The notes: a model not told the origin generated them from the letters alone. 18,854 nt of DNA from DAOTXK01 sp034435395 (GCA_034435395.1 DAOTXK010000307.1:1-18854); one strand, 5' to 3'. Positions 1 to 6,284 are shown, numbered from the stretch's first letter. Numbers and translations are program-made.

Positions 1-76
1 GTCTCGGCCTGGTGAAACGGCTGGCCAGTTCGCCACGATCCTCCCCCGAACCGCCGCCCGACAGCAGTGAAGATAA

Positions 77-1042
77 TCAGCGCTCAGGGGGCAACAACTC
101 CTCGAGTAAGGTGATCCCTTCCACGTGATCTGACCCCAGATAAGTGCCGGCGACCTGCCGTTTCAGGGTTGGATCAGTCTCAAAGGCGCGCCCGGCATAA
201 CCCAGGACTGTTTTCCCATCAGTGGCCTGGCGGATGCCCGTTTCCATCCCGGCCAGCCTCAGCGCACTCTCGGGCAGCGTGGCCGTCATGATCACCATTG
301 CCGGGGGAGAGGCGGGCGATAGCGCCGCGATCAGGCTGGACACCGGGATATCCTGACCCAGATAGGACACGCGATAACCAGCCTGCCCGGCCAGGGCCGC
401 AAATGACAGCCCGCCAATTTCGTGGTACTCGCCAGGCGCGCACCCAATCAGCAGGTGAGGGGCATCGGCCAGTTGCGGGGTGGCTTGCAGCAACCTGAAC
501 ACGGTTCCCCGCAGGTAATTGATGGCCGAATGCGCGGGGATGGTCAGGCCGGGCCTGGATGGAGCGTGACGCCCGACGCGATGAACCGTGGGTAAGATGA
601 TGTCAACGATGACCTCTGTGACGCTGTACGTGGCTGATGCCTGGTTCAGCAGCTGATTCACCCGGCGGGTCTCCAGAGCCATCAACGCCTTGTAGAGCGG
701 TGTAATCAGGTCGGCAGGCGGAGGGGGAGCGCGCCGCGGCGACGGCCGATCGATCGCGAGGCTTTCCACCCATATCTCTTCCTGGTTGCGGCGTTTTTCC
801 GCCAGGATGGCGGCAACCCGACTGATGGTCAGCCCGGCGATCATCTGCTCTCGTACCCAACGGAGCAGCGCCACGTCCTGCGCGGAATAGAGCCGCAGAC
901 CGCTTCTGGTGTGATGGGGGGGGAGGAAGTGGTAGTGCTTTTCCCAGGCGCGGAGGGTCACCGCCGCAATGCCGGTCTGCTGCTCAACCACCCTGATGGT
1001 AAAGAGCGGTTCGGCGGAGAATTCGGAGAGGGGGCGCTTCAC
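77..1042 (-). CDS. MerR-family regulator with C-terminal B12-binding domain (CarH/LitR-like)
   Basis: Predicted cytoplasmic transcription factor of 321 residues. Residues 14-80 are a MerR winged helix (FTIRVVEQQTG, TLRAWEKHY, LRLYSAQDVALLRWV). A Pro/Arg-rich linker (about 98-110) leads to a helical cap domain (about 112-190) and a Rossmann-like cobalamin-binding domain (about 195-318). The lower-ligand motif E205-Y-H207-E-I-G is intact. In CarH the cap contacts the upper face of adenosylcobalamin through a W-x9-EH motif; here the matching stretch (VHRVGRHAPSRPGLTIPAH) keeps the final His171 but shows neither the Trp nor the Glu. The order of domains and the length match CarH/LitR proteins. 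The start is GTG at 1042 without a clear SD; no in-frame ATG lies before the HTH. It lies 74 bp downstream of aspS on the same strand and may be cotranscribed. Target genes cannot be read from the window. Confidence 0.85.
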   Translation of the reverse strand: MKRPLSEFSAEPLFTIRVVEQQTGIAAVTLRAWEKHYHFLPPHHTRSGLRLYSAQDVALLRWVREQMIAGLTISRVAAILAEKRRNQEEIWVESLAIDRPSPRRAPPPPADLITPLYKALMALETRRVNQLLNQASATYSVTEVIVDIILPTVHRVGRHAPSRPGLTIPAHSAINYLRGTVFRLLQATPQLADAPHLLIGCAPGEYHEIGGLSFAALAGQAGYRVSYLGQDIPVSSLIAALSPASPPAMVIMTATLPESALRLAGMETGIRQATDGKTVLGYAGRAFETDPTLKRQVAGTYLGSDHVEGITLLEELLPPER

Positions 1043-1116
1043 GGGGAGCTGCCGCTTTCTTCAAGAGTCCAGCGCAGCGCGCTTCTGGCCGACACAAGCG
1101 CTGAGACGCCTTGATT

Positions 1117-2418
1117 TTACGGCGTAAGGCGGGTGAGATCACGCGGGAACAGCGCCGCCAGCCGGATATTTTCCAACCCCAGGAGTTGCATCAGGAACCG
1201 CTCCAGGCCAATCGCAAAGCCGCCGTGGGGAGGCATGCCGTGCTTGAACGCCTCGAGGTAGGTTTCGAAGGGCTTCAAGTCATAGCCATAGGCCCTGGCC
1301 GCCGCGACATAATCGTCGTACCGATGCAGGCGCTGCCCGCCGGTGACCAGTTCCGTGCCCCGGAACAACAGGTCGAAGCTGTACGAGTAACCGGGCCGGT
1401 CCGGGTCGGGATGAGTGTAAAACGGGCGCTTGTCCATGGGGTAGCCGGTGATGTAGAGGTAGTCGCTGCCATGCGCTTCCTGCGCCCACTGCCCCAGCAA
1501 CCGTTCGTGTTCGGGCGTGAGGTCCGGCGCGCCGATGGCGTCGATCGCGCTGTAACGGTCGGCGAGCAGTTGCTGGGCGTCGACGATGTGGAGGTGGGGG
1601 ATTGTCAGGCCGACGGCCGGCAGCGTGGCCTTCAGCAGGGCCAGATCGGTGGCGTGGTGATCGGCCAGGTGTTGATGGATGCCGCGCACCAGGTCGGTCA
1701 GCAGGGCCATGACGGTGAAGTGGTTCTCGATGAAGCCGAACTCAACATCCAGGCTGACGTACTCATTGATGTGACGCCGGGTGGAGTGTTTCTCGGCGCG
1801 GAAAACCGGCCCGACCTCGTACACGCGCTCAAAGACGCCGACCATGATCTGCTTATAGAACTGCGGACTTTGCGCCAGGTAGGCCGTCTGGCCGAAGTAT
1901 TCCACCGCAAAGACGTTGGCCCCGCTTTCGGTGGCGGAGGCGACCAGCTTGGGCGTCTGAATCTCCACAAAGTCCCTGGCGTGCAGCGTTTCCCGGAAGC
2001 CGCGCATGATACCCGCCGCCAGGCGCAGAATGGCGCGCTTTTTGAGGTGGCGGTGGCCGATGACGGCGTGGTCGAGGAACGCTGGCTGGTTGGCCCGGAT
2101 GCGGTTTTTGTTCAGGCTGAAGGGCAGAGGGGCGGTGACAGGGGCGATCACGTCGACGCGATTGTGGTAGAGTTCGTATCCGCCAGGGGCCTGGGGGGCG
2201 ACGACGACTTCACCCTCGACCTGGATCACGCTCTCCAGCTGCAGGCCATCCAGTGGCCGGAGGTCAGCCAGGCTGGTGACTGCCTGGACTATGCCGGTGC
2301 GGTCGCGGACGATGAGAAAGTTCACCTCGCCCATTTTGCGCAGATTGTGCAGCCAGCCCTGCACGGTCACCCGTTGACCGACGTGCGCGCCGAGGTCGGC
2401 GGCCAAGGTGCGTTCCAT
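1117..2418 (-). CDS. aspS: Archaeal-type aspartyl-tRNA synthetase, predicted non-discriminating (aspartate--tRNA(Asp/Asn) ligase)
   Basis: Class II aminoacyl-tRNA synthetase of 433 residues, the size of archaeal AspRS and of the short AspRS2 of some bacteria, and much shorter than the roughly 590-residue bacterial AspRS with its GAD insertion. Residues 1-100 form the OB-fold anticodon-binding domain (VTVQGWLHNLRKMGEVNFL). The catalytic core contains motif 2 (FRAEKHSTRRHINEY) and motif 3 (GGFAIGLERFLMQLLGL), with the archaeal-type C-terminus FPRDLTRLTP. Discriminating archaeal enzymes have Trp and Lys at two OB-fold positions; here they are His24 (in GWLH) and Pro78 (in APQAP), the pair described for non-discriminating enzymes that also charge tRNA(Asn) with Asp. 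GatCAB would then amidate the product to Asn-tRNA(Asn). An AsnRS is an alternative annotation, but the overall sequence resembles AspRS2. ATG start at 2418. Preceded by a T-box leader with an Asn specifier, which supports the same role. Confidence 0.92.
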   Translation of the reverse strand: MERTLAADLGAHVGQRVTVQGWLHNLRKMGEVNFLIVRDRTGIVQAVTSLADLRPLDGLQLESVIQVEGEVVVAPQAPGGYELYHNRVDVIAPVTAPLPFSLNKNRIRANQPAFLDHAVIGHRHLKKRAILRLAAGIMRGFRETLHARDFVEIQTPKLVASATESGANVFAVEYFGQTAYLAQSPQFYKQIMVGVFERVYEVGPVFRAEKHSTRRHINEYVSLDVEFGFIENHFTVMALLTDLVRGIHQHLADHHATDLALLKATLPAVGLTIPHLHIVDAQQLLADRYSAIDAIGAPDLTPEHERLLGQWAQEAHGSDYLYITGYPMDKRPFYTHPDPDRPGYSYSFDLLFRGTELVTGGQRLHRYDDYVAAARAYGYDLKPFETYLEAFKHGMPPHGGFAIGLERFLMQLLGLENIRLAALFPRDLTRLTP

Positions 2419-2502
2419 CCGACTTTTTCTTTCTGCTCAGGTTGCTCTTCCCCGTCAGGCGGGCCGCCCACGGGGTCGCCCCATACCGGGCAGGCCAATG
2501 AC

Positions 2503-2536
2503 AGCGCCCCCTCATCGCCAAGGACGAGGGGGCGCT
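2503..2536 (-). terminator. T-box competing hairpin (terminator without U-tract)
   Basis: A perfect 11-bp stem, AGCGCCCCCTC (2536-2526) with GAGGGGGCGCT (2513-2503), has a 12-base loop and shares bases with both helices of the T-box antiterminator. No run of U follows (next bases GTCATTGGCCTG), so it is not a classical intrinsic terminator. The aspS start codon lies 84 bases further on, so the stem does not directly cover the start. Confidence 0.6.
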
Positions 2537-2747
2537 CGTGGTGCCACCTTGGTTTACCGGCGCTTTCACAAACGTCGGTCTCAGGGAGTCGTCGGTATTT
2601 CGACCGACTCCGGCGCGATAACGGGCGCAAACCGATCCACGGTTACTGACGGCAGGCAAACACTGCCTCCGAGGTTGGCCGGGATAACTCCGGCGGGTTC
2701 TTCGGGAAACGCCACGGGCGGCCTTCTCAGCGTCCAGCCACTCTCTG
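2503..2747 (-). promoter_or_regulatory. T-box riboswitch, Asn specifier (AAC), upstream of aspS
   Basis: Read on the minus strand, the leader starts with AGAGAG (about 2746-2741) and a hairpin bearing the GNTG box GCTGAGA (2731-2725). The segment CGAAG-AAC-CCGCCG-GAG aligns base for base in spacing with the B. subtilis glyQS specifier strand as I recall it (CGAAA-GGC-AUUCUU-GAG), which makes the specifier AAC at 2699-2697, an Asn codon. The base after it is C rather than the usual purine. The 3' end is a textbook T-box: helix CCAAGG (2552-2547), bulge TGGCACC (2546-2540), helix ACGAG (2539-2535), a six-base loop, then the pairing strands CTCGT (2528-2524) and CCTTGG (2523-2518). The TGGC element would pair with an acceptor end carrying discriminator G73, as in tRNA(Asn). 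The mutually exclusive alternative is an 11-bp hairpin at 2503-2536. Confidence 0.9.
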
Positions 2748-2833
2748 TACCGCGCTTGAGTCCCTATTTGTCGCCATCAGCGCTTCGTTTATGGGATCGC
2801 CCCACTGGGCGATTGGCGATGCGATGAATGAAG

Positions 2834-2861
2834 ACGCCAGTCCTGGGATAGGGACCGGCGC
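2834..2861 (-). other. Hairpin between tRNA-Cys and the T-box leader
   Basis: On the minus strand a 10-bp stem (2861-2852 with 2843-2834, two G-U pairs) with an 8-base loop starts 8 bases after the tRNA discriminator. The sequence after it, CTTCATTCATC, is only moderately U-rich. It could be a weak terminator or a processing hairpin that defines the 3' end of tRNA-Cys. Confidence 0.4.
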
Positions 2862-2869
2862 TGCTGCTG

Positions 2870-2940
2870 AGGCGACGGTCGGAATCGAACCGACGATGAG
2901 GGTTTTGCAGACCCTTGCCTTGCCACTTGGCGACGTCGCC
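2870..2940 (-). tRNA. tRNA-Cys (anticodon GCA)
   Basis: A complete cloverleaf of 71 bases is seen: acceptor stem GGCGACG/CGTCGCC, D-stem GCC/GGC, anticodon stem AGGGT/ACCCT around the loop CTGCAAA with anticodon GCA (2908-2906), T-stem GTCGG/CCGAC with loop TTCGATT. The discriminator is U, as expected for tRNA-Cys. CCA is not encoded (the gene is followed by CAG), so the end must be added enzymatically. A strong promoter lies directly upstream. Confidence 0.97.
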
Positions 2941-2951
2941 CTGTGCACGTT

Positions 2952-2980
2952 AGTATAACGAAATGGGCCTGGCTTGTAAA
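2952..2980 (-). promoter_or_regulatory. Sigma-70-type promoter of tRNA-Cys
   Basis: On the minus strand, TTTACA (2980-2975) and TATACT (2957-2952) are separated by 17 bases. Initiation would fall about 5-7 bases before the tRNA 5' end. I found no convincing separate promoter between tRNA-Cys and the T-box leader, so this promoter may also feed aspS by readthrough. Confidence 0.75.
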
Positions 2981-3028
2981 GGCTCGGTTAGGGCACAGCA
3001 ATGAACCGGGTCATTGGGAGGTCGTCCT

Positions 3029-3874
3029 ATGCGACCGCGTCTTCGGGTGCGCCGTTCAAGGTATGGGTGGGCCTGGTGGGCGATGCCTGTCTGTCTGATG
3101 TGCGGCCTGGCGGGAGCCTTGTTATGGCCGGCGATTCCCGGCCTGGCTCTGCGCCTGGTGGGTTTTGTGCCTCAGGGTGATGTTGAGGCGTTCTGGGTAC
3201 AGCGGCAGGGGAGTCAACCGGCCCAGGGGCAGGGTATGGCCACACAGTCGTCCGCCAGCGCTGAAGACGCCACCAGGGCGGATGATCAGCGGGCAGCCGG
3301 TGTCGATTCTGCCGCTGACCCTGGCCCGGATGTAACTGCCTACCGCGACTGGTTCCGCTCGGCCAGCAGGCCGCAGTCGGTCGTGGTCAGTCTCGGCAGC
3401 CGAGGCAGCCTGTCACTTTCCAGCGCGGAGACTTACGCCGAGATACTATGGTTCGGAGAAGGGACCGATGGTTATCCATTGGGAATCATCGGGTTCCGCG
3501 AGGATGCGGTGGGCCATATCTGTGACCGCTGGCTGGCGGGCTGTACCGCCGACCGGTACCGGGTGGATCGGGTGGACTTCCGGGCGGGCGGGGCTGTGCT
3601 TTACGGGGGCTTCTCCGTCGCCGGGCTGTGGCAGGACGCCGGAGTGGTGCTGGTGGTCAACCCGGACGGGGTGAGCCTGGATGCAGCCGGGCTGGTTTAT
3701 CATGGGATGTTTTATGCGCTCCCTGCCGGGGGCGATATCGTGAACCAGGTCCGGGAGTTGACATCACAGACGAACGCGGTGTTGCGTCAGGCGACCGTGC
3801 AGGCCAATGGTCTCACCCTTGCCCTGGCGCAACTGCACATCACCGATGATCGCCTGACGGTGATCCTGCGTTGA
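3029..3874 (+). CDS. Membrane-anchored protein of unknown function
   Basis: I do not recognise this family. The start is ATG 3029, chosen because GGGAGG lies seven bases upstream; the same frame can be extended to TTG 3014 but without an RBS. The product has 281 residues. A basic N-terminus (RPRLRVRRSRYG) is followed by a hydrophobic segment (about residues 14-38, WAWWAMPVCLMCGLAGALLW) that should act as signal anchor. A low-complexity Ala/Gln/Asp-rich linker follows (about 60-95), then a folded-looking domain rich in short beta-type stretches to the end (VVVSLGSRG to LTVILR). Two Cys lie close together (HICDRWLAGC) and could form a disulfide if the domain is outside. The alternating strand pattern of the last 50 residues recalls lipid-binding or LmeA-like folds, but no motif proves it. 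It converges on the LiaF-like gene with 17 bp between the stops. Confidence 0.7.
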   Translation: MRPRLRVRRSRYGWAWWAMPVCLMCGLAGALLWPAIPGLALRLVGFVPQGDVEAFWVQRQGSQPAQGQGMATQSSASAEDATRADDQRAAGVDSAADPGPDVTAYRDWFRSASRPQSVVVSLGSRGSLSLSSAETYAEILWFGEGTDGYPLGIIGFREDAVGHICDRWLAGCTADRYRVDRVDFRAGGAVLYGGFSVAGLWQDAGVVLVVNPDGVSLDAAGLVYHGMFYALPAGGDIVNQVRELTSQTNAVLRQATVQANGLTLALAQLHITDDRLTVILR

Positions 3875-3891
3875 GACATCTGCCAGAGCAT

Positions 3892-4686
3892 TCAGGACAG
3901 GATCAGGTCGCCGAAGGTGCCGCTGACCGTGAAGGTAAGCGGCTCGATTGCGCCCTCGTAGCCGGGTGTGACGTAGCGGTTACCCTCGCGGGGTTGCCAG
4001 CGGTCGCTTTGCAGATGGAGGCCGAACAGCGGCCCGCCCTGGAGGGTGACGGCTGCTTCCATGTGTTCGGGTATTGACAGGTAAATATCGCCGAAGGTGG
4101 ACCGCACCGACACATGGCCGGCTGGTGTATCAGGCCCAACCATGCGGATATCCCCGAAGCCAGACGTGATATGCGCCTGTTCGATGATCAGGCCGCGCAT
4201 GTCGACTTCGATCTGGCCCAGGAAGGTGCTCAGAAGCAGCTTCCAGGGCAGGTCGCCAGCCAGGGCCAGCTCCCAGTCGGCCAGTGACAGCAGCCACGTG
4301 TTGCCGCGCAGCATGGTGAGGATGGCGCGATTATCCTCCACCTGGAGGTCGGGTCGCGACCGGGCGGTATACTGGCCAGCGATCAGGCGGCCCTCGCGGC
4401 GCAGGAGGTTCAGGCGCACATCCAGTTCCCCGCCGTTGGCCCGCAGAGTGGCGGCCTCGACGCTGCCGCGCGTGATGCCGAAGGTCTGGCTGGCCCAGCT
4501 GAAACCCAGGTCGCCACGGGCCAGCACCTGGACTCCCAGGATAACCAGCAAGAACGGCCAGAGCTGGGTCACGTCGAAGTCCAGTAGCAGGTAGTTGTGC
4601 AGCAGCAGCAAGACGCCCAGCACGACCAGGATCAGTGACCACAGCCACAAGGACAGACTTCGCTGATTCGCCTGCTCGCTACTCAT
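3892..4686 (-). CDS. LiaF-like membrane protein (two TM helices plus C-terminal beta domain)
   Basis: A protein of 264 residues. Two hydrophobic helices near the N-terminus (about 12-31 and 38-56: LWSLILVVLGVLLLL, LWPFLLVILGVQVLA) form the hairpin seen in LiaI/LiaF-type proteins (DUF5668-like). The rest is a repetitive beta-rich domain with recurring GD(I/L) turns (SGFGDIRMVG, STFGDIYLSIP, GTFGDLILS), typical of the LiaF C-terminal or toast-rack fold. In Bacillus, LiaF restrains an envelope-stress two-component system; here no LiaRS pair is adjacent, so only an envelope-associated role can be inferred. Its ATG (4686) lies 3 bp after the sigma-factor stop (4690), and its RBS GAGGAG sits at the end of that gene, so translation is probably coupled. 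Confidence 0.75.
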   Translation of the reverse strand: MSSEQANQRSLSLWLWSLILVVLGVLLLLHNYLLLDFDVTQLWPFLLVILGVQVLARGDLGFSWASQTFGITRGSVEAATLRANGGELDVRLNLLRREGRLIAGQYTARSRPDLQVEDNRAILTMLRGNTWLLSLADWELALAGDLPWKLLLSTFLGQIEVDMRGLIIEQAHITSGFGDIRMVGPDTPAGHVSVRSTFGDIYLSIPEHMEAAVTLQGGPLFGLHLQSDRWQPREGNRYVTPGYEGAIEPLTFTVSGTFGDLILS

Positions 4687-4689
4687 AGG

Positions 4690-5907
4690 TTACTCCTCGG
4701 TCAGGTAGTCCCGCAGCATAAGCGCGGACGAGTGGCGCAGCCGGTTGAGCGCCTGGGCCTCTAGCTGGCGGACGCGTTCCCGCGTGACGCCGATCTTGTG
4801 TCCCACTTCCTCCAGCGTATGGATGTGTTCCCCTTCCAGTCCGTAACGCAGTCGAAGGACATAGGCTTCCCGTTCTGGCAGTCGCCCCAACAAAGCGCTG
4901 ACCTGTTCGCGCAGCAGGTGTTCGGCCACCACCTGTGGAGGAGAAGGGGCGTTGTCGTCTTCAATGAAGTCACCGATCGCGGCGTCCTGCTCCGCGTGGG
5001 TCGGTTCATCCAGGCTGACTGGCCGCCGCGAGATCTCCATCAACTCGGTGATCTTATCCGGCGTGGTCTCCAGTCGCTCGGCCAGTTCCTCCTTGGTGGG
5101 ATCGCGGCCCAGACGCTGCGACAGCAGGGCGGATTCCCGCAGAAGCCGATTGATCTGATCGCCCATGTGGACCGGCACGCGAATGGTCCGACCCTGATCG
5201 GCCACCGCCCGGCTCACCGCCTGACGAATCCACCAGGTCGCATAGGTGCTGAACTTGTGTCCCCGCTGGTACTCAAACTTGCGCACCGCCCGGATGAGAC
5301 CGATGTTACCCTCCTGAATGAGATCAAGGAACGGCACGCCCCGTCCGACATATTTTTTGGCAATGCTCACCACCAGTCGAGCGTTGGCCCGGATCAGGTG
5401 TTCCTGAGCCTCCTGTCCGTCGCTGATGATGGCGGCCAGCTCGCGTTGTTCGGCTGGGGACAGGTTGGGCCCATGTTGAGTGAGCCGTTCCCTGGCCAGT
5501 TCCCCCGCTTCGATTCGTCTGGCCAGAATCACTTCCTGTTCCGCCGACAGCAACGGGACGCGCCCGGCCTCTTTGAGGTAGAGGCCGACCACGTCGTCCG
5601 ACTCCAGGGCCTGTTGGTAGCCAGCGTCTTCCTGGAGATCAGCTAGCTCAATGGTAGTCAGTTCATCGGCGACCGCAACACCGTCCTGGCTATCTTCAGG
5701 GCCTTCGCCCATCGCTGGCGGCTCGGGAACCACGGAAACCCCAGCGTCGGACAACTGCTCAAGCAGCTCGTCCAGGCTGGGGATGTTGTCCTGTTCAGCC
5801 TCTGGCAACGCTGCAAGGATATCGTTGTAGGTCAGATACCCTTGCTCATCGCCCTTGGCGAGCAGTCGGTCGAGAACGGTTTCGTCCATCACGGCGTTAA
5901 CTGCCAT
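4690..5907 (-). CDS. rpoD: RNA polymerase sigma factor, primary type (RpoD/SigA)
   Basis: A sigma-70 of 405 residues with all regions. Region 1.1 is at the N-terminus (DRLLAKGDEQGYLTYNDILAALPE), then an acidic linker, then region 1.2 (DDVVGLYLKEAGRVPLLSAEQEVILARRIE). Region 2 holds core-binding and -10 recognition (ANARLVVSIAKKYVGRG, DLIQEGNIGLIRAVRKFEY, FSTYATWWIRQAVSRA). Region 3 follows (GRTIRVPVHMGDQINRL). Region 4 has the -35-recognising HTH (TLEEVGHKIGVTRERVRQLEAQAL). The presence of region 1.1 favours a primary housekeeping sigma, though some Chloroflexota carry several such factors. Two starts are possible: ATG 5907, with AAGG nine bases upstream, and ATG 5889 (codon 7), which overlaps the stop of a small upstream ORF as TGATG. 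It is preceded by a structured leader and followed with coupling by the LiaF-like gene. Confidence 0.95.
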   Translation of the reverse strand: MAVNAVMDETVLDRLLAKGDEQGYLTYNDILAALPEAEQDNIPSLDELLEQLSDAGVSVVPEPPAMGEGPEDSQDGVAVADELTTIELADLQEDAGYQQALESDDVVGLYLKEAGRVPLLSAEQEVILARRIEAGELARERLTQHGPNLSPAEQRELAAIISDGQEAQEHLIRANARLVVSIAKKYVGRGVPFLDLIQEGNIGLIRAVRKFEYQRGHKFSTYATWWIRQAVSRAVADQGRTIRVPVHMGDQINRLLRESALLSQRLGRDPTKEELAERLETTPDKITELMEISRRPVSLDEPTHAEQDAAIGDFIEDDNAPSPPQVVAEHLLREQVSALLGRLPEREAYVLRLRYGLEGEHIHTLEEVGHKIGVTRERVRQLEAQALNRLRHSSALMLRDYLTEE

Positions 5908-5924
5908 ACAACTGCGCCTTGCCG

Positions 5925-6066
5925 AAGCAGATAAAAAGCCTTGCCGTCCATGACAAGGCTTCCTAACCGCTTAACGGTCTGCTTGTTGTGGCCCTCAGCC
6001 ACAATCGCCATGTACATGGGGTCTCAGCTGTCGCTGCTAAGGAACATCCAGTAACTCTTTGAGTGG
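5925..6066 (-). promoter_or_regulatory. Structured 5' leader of rpoD with terminator-like hairpin
   Basis: The transcript from the TATAAT at 6079-6074 would carry a dense series of hairpins: CAGC/GCTG (6036-6025), CCATGTACATGG (6019-6008), TTGTGGC/GCCACAA with a 5-base loop (6004-5986), then AAGCAGA (5984-5978) pairing with TCTGCTT (5931-5925). That last helix encloses ACCG/CGGT (5978-5966) and an 8-bp stem AAGCCTTG/CAAGGCTT (5961-5936), giving a three-way-junction shape. The last inner stem is followed directly by TTTTTAT and would be a good intrinsic terminator if formed during transcription. The rpoD ATG lies 17 bases further. I know no RNA family that this matches. A 42-codon ORF (6017 to 5889) overlaps the same stretch, so coding remains an alternative. 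Confidence 0.5.
5931..5961 (-). terminator. Candidate intrinsic terminator/attenuator within the rpoD leader
   Basis: On the minus strand AAGCCTTG (5961-5954) pairs with CAAGGCTT (5943-5936) over 8 bp with a 10-base loop, followed by TTTTTAT. It lies between the rpoD promoter and start codon, so it would either end a short RNA of about 135 bases or attenuate rpoD. Confidence 0.55.
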
Positions 6067-6073
6067 GAGAACG

Positions 6074-6079
6074 ATTATA
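6074..6079 (-). promoter_or_regulatory. Candidate -10 box of the rpoD promoter
   Basis: Perfect TATAAT on the minus strand, about 167 bases before the rpoD ATG. No good -35 is visible at 16-18 bases (CTGGGA/TGGGAA). A second minus-strand extended -10, TGC-TAAAAT, lies further upstream at 6179-6171. Confidence 0.5.
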
Positions 6080-6275
6080 GCTTGTCAGGTGAATATTCCC
6101 AGCGTGTCGAGCTGCCGTCGGTCAATAACCCGGATCGCTTCTTCCCGGCTGACATTCCCTTGGTGAGGATATTTTAGCAGATATCAGGGGATTTGCTGGC
6201 CGACTCTGGCTCCGCACAGACGCCGACATCCCCCTGGCGGATAATGGCAGAAGCTGCCTCACGCTGCTGGTGTTG

Positions 6276-6284
6276 TGTTATACT
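6276..6284 (+). promoter_or_regulatory. Extended -10 promoter upstream of the kinase gene
   Basis: TGT-TATACT matches an extended -10 element. The position 17 bases upstream (GCCTCA) is a poor -35. It would give a leader of about 170 bases before the kinase start. Confidence 0.45.

Noticed and set aside
1..76. Possible start of another minus-strand gene after the MerR regulator (GTG near 36 after a GGGGGAGG)
   Set aside because: Spacing of three bases between the purine run and GTG is too short and the few codons before the edge show nothing recognisable.
1111..2649. 512-codon open frame on the plus strand opposite aspS
   Set aside because: Its translation is low-complexity Val/Gly/Gln/Asp-rich and mirrors the antisense of a clear class II synthetase with intact motifs; it also runs across the T-box leader. 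It is a GC-rich shadow frame.
4798..5646. 282-codon open frame on the plus strand opposite rpoD
   Set aside because: Antisense to conserved sigma regions; no family resemblance.
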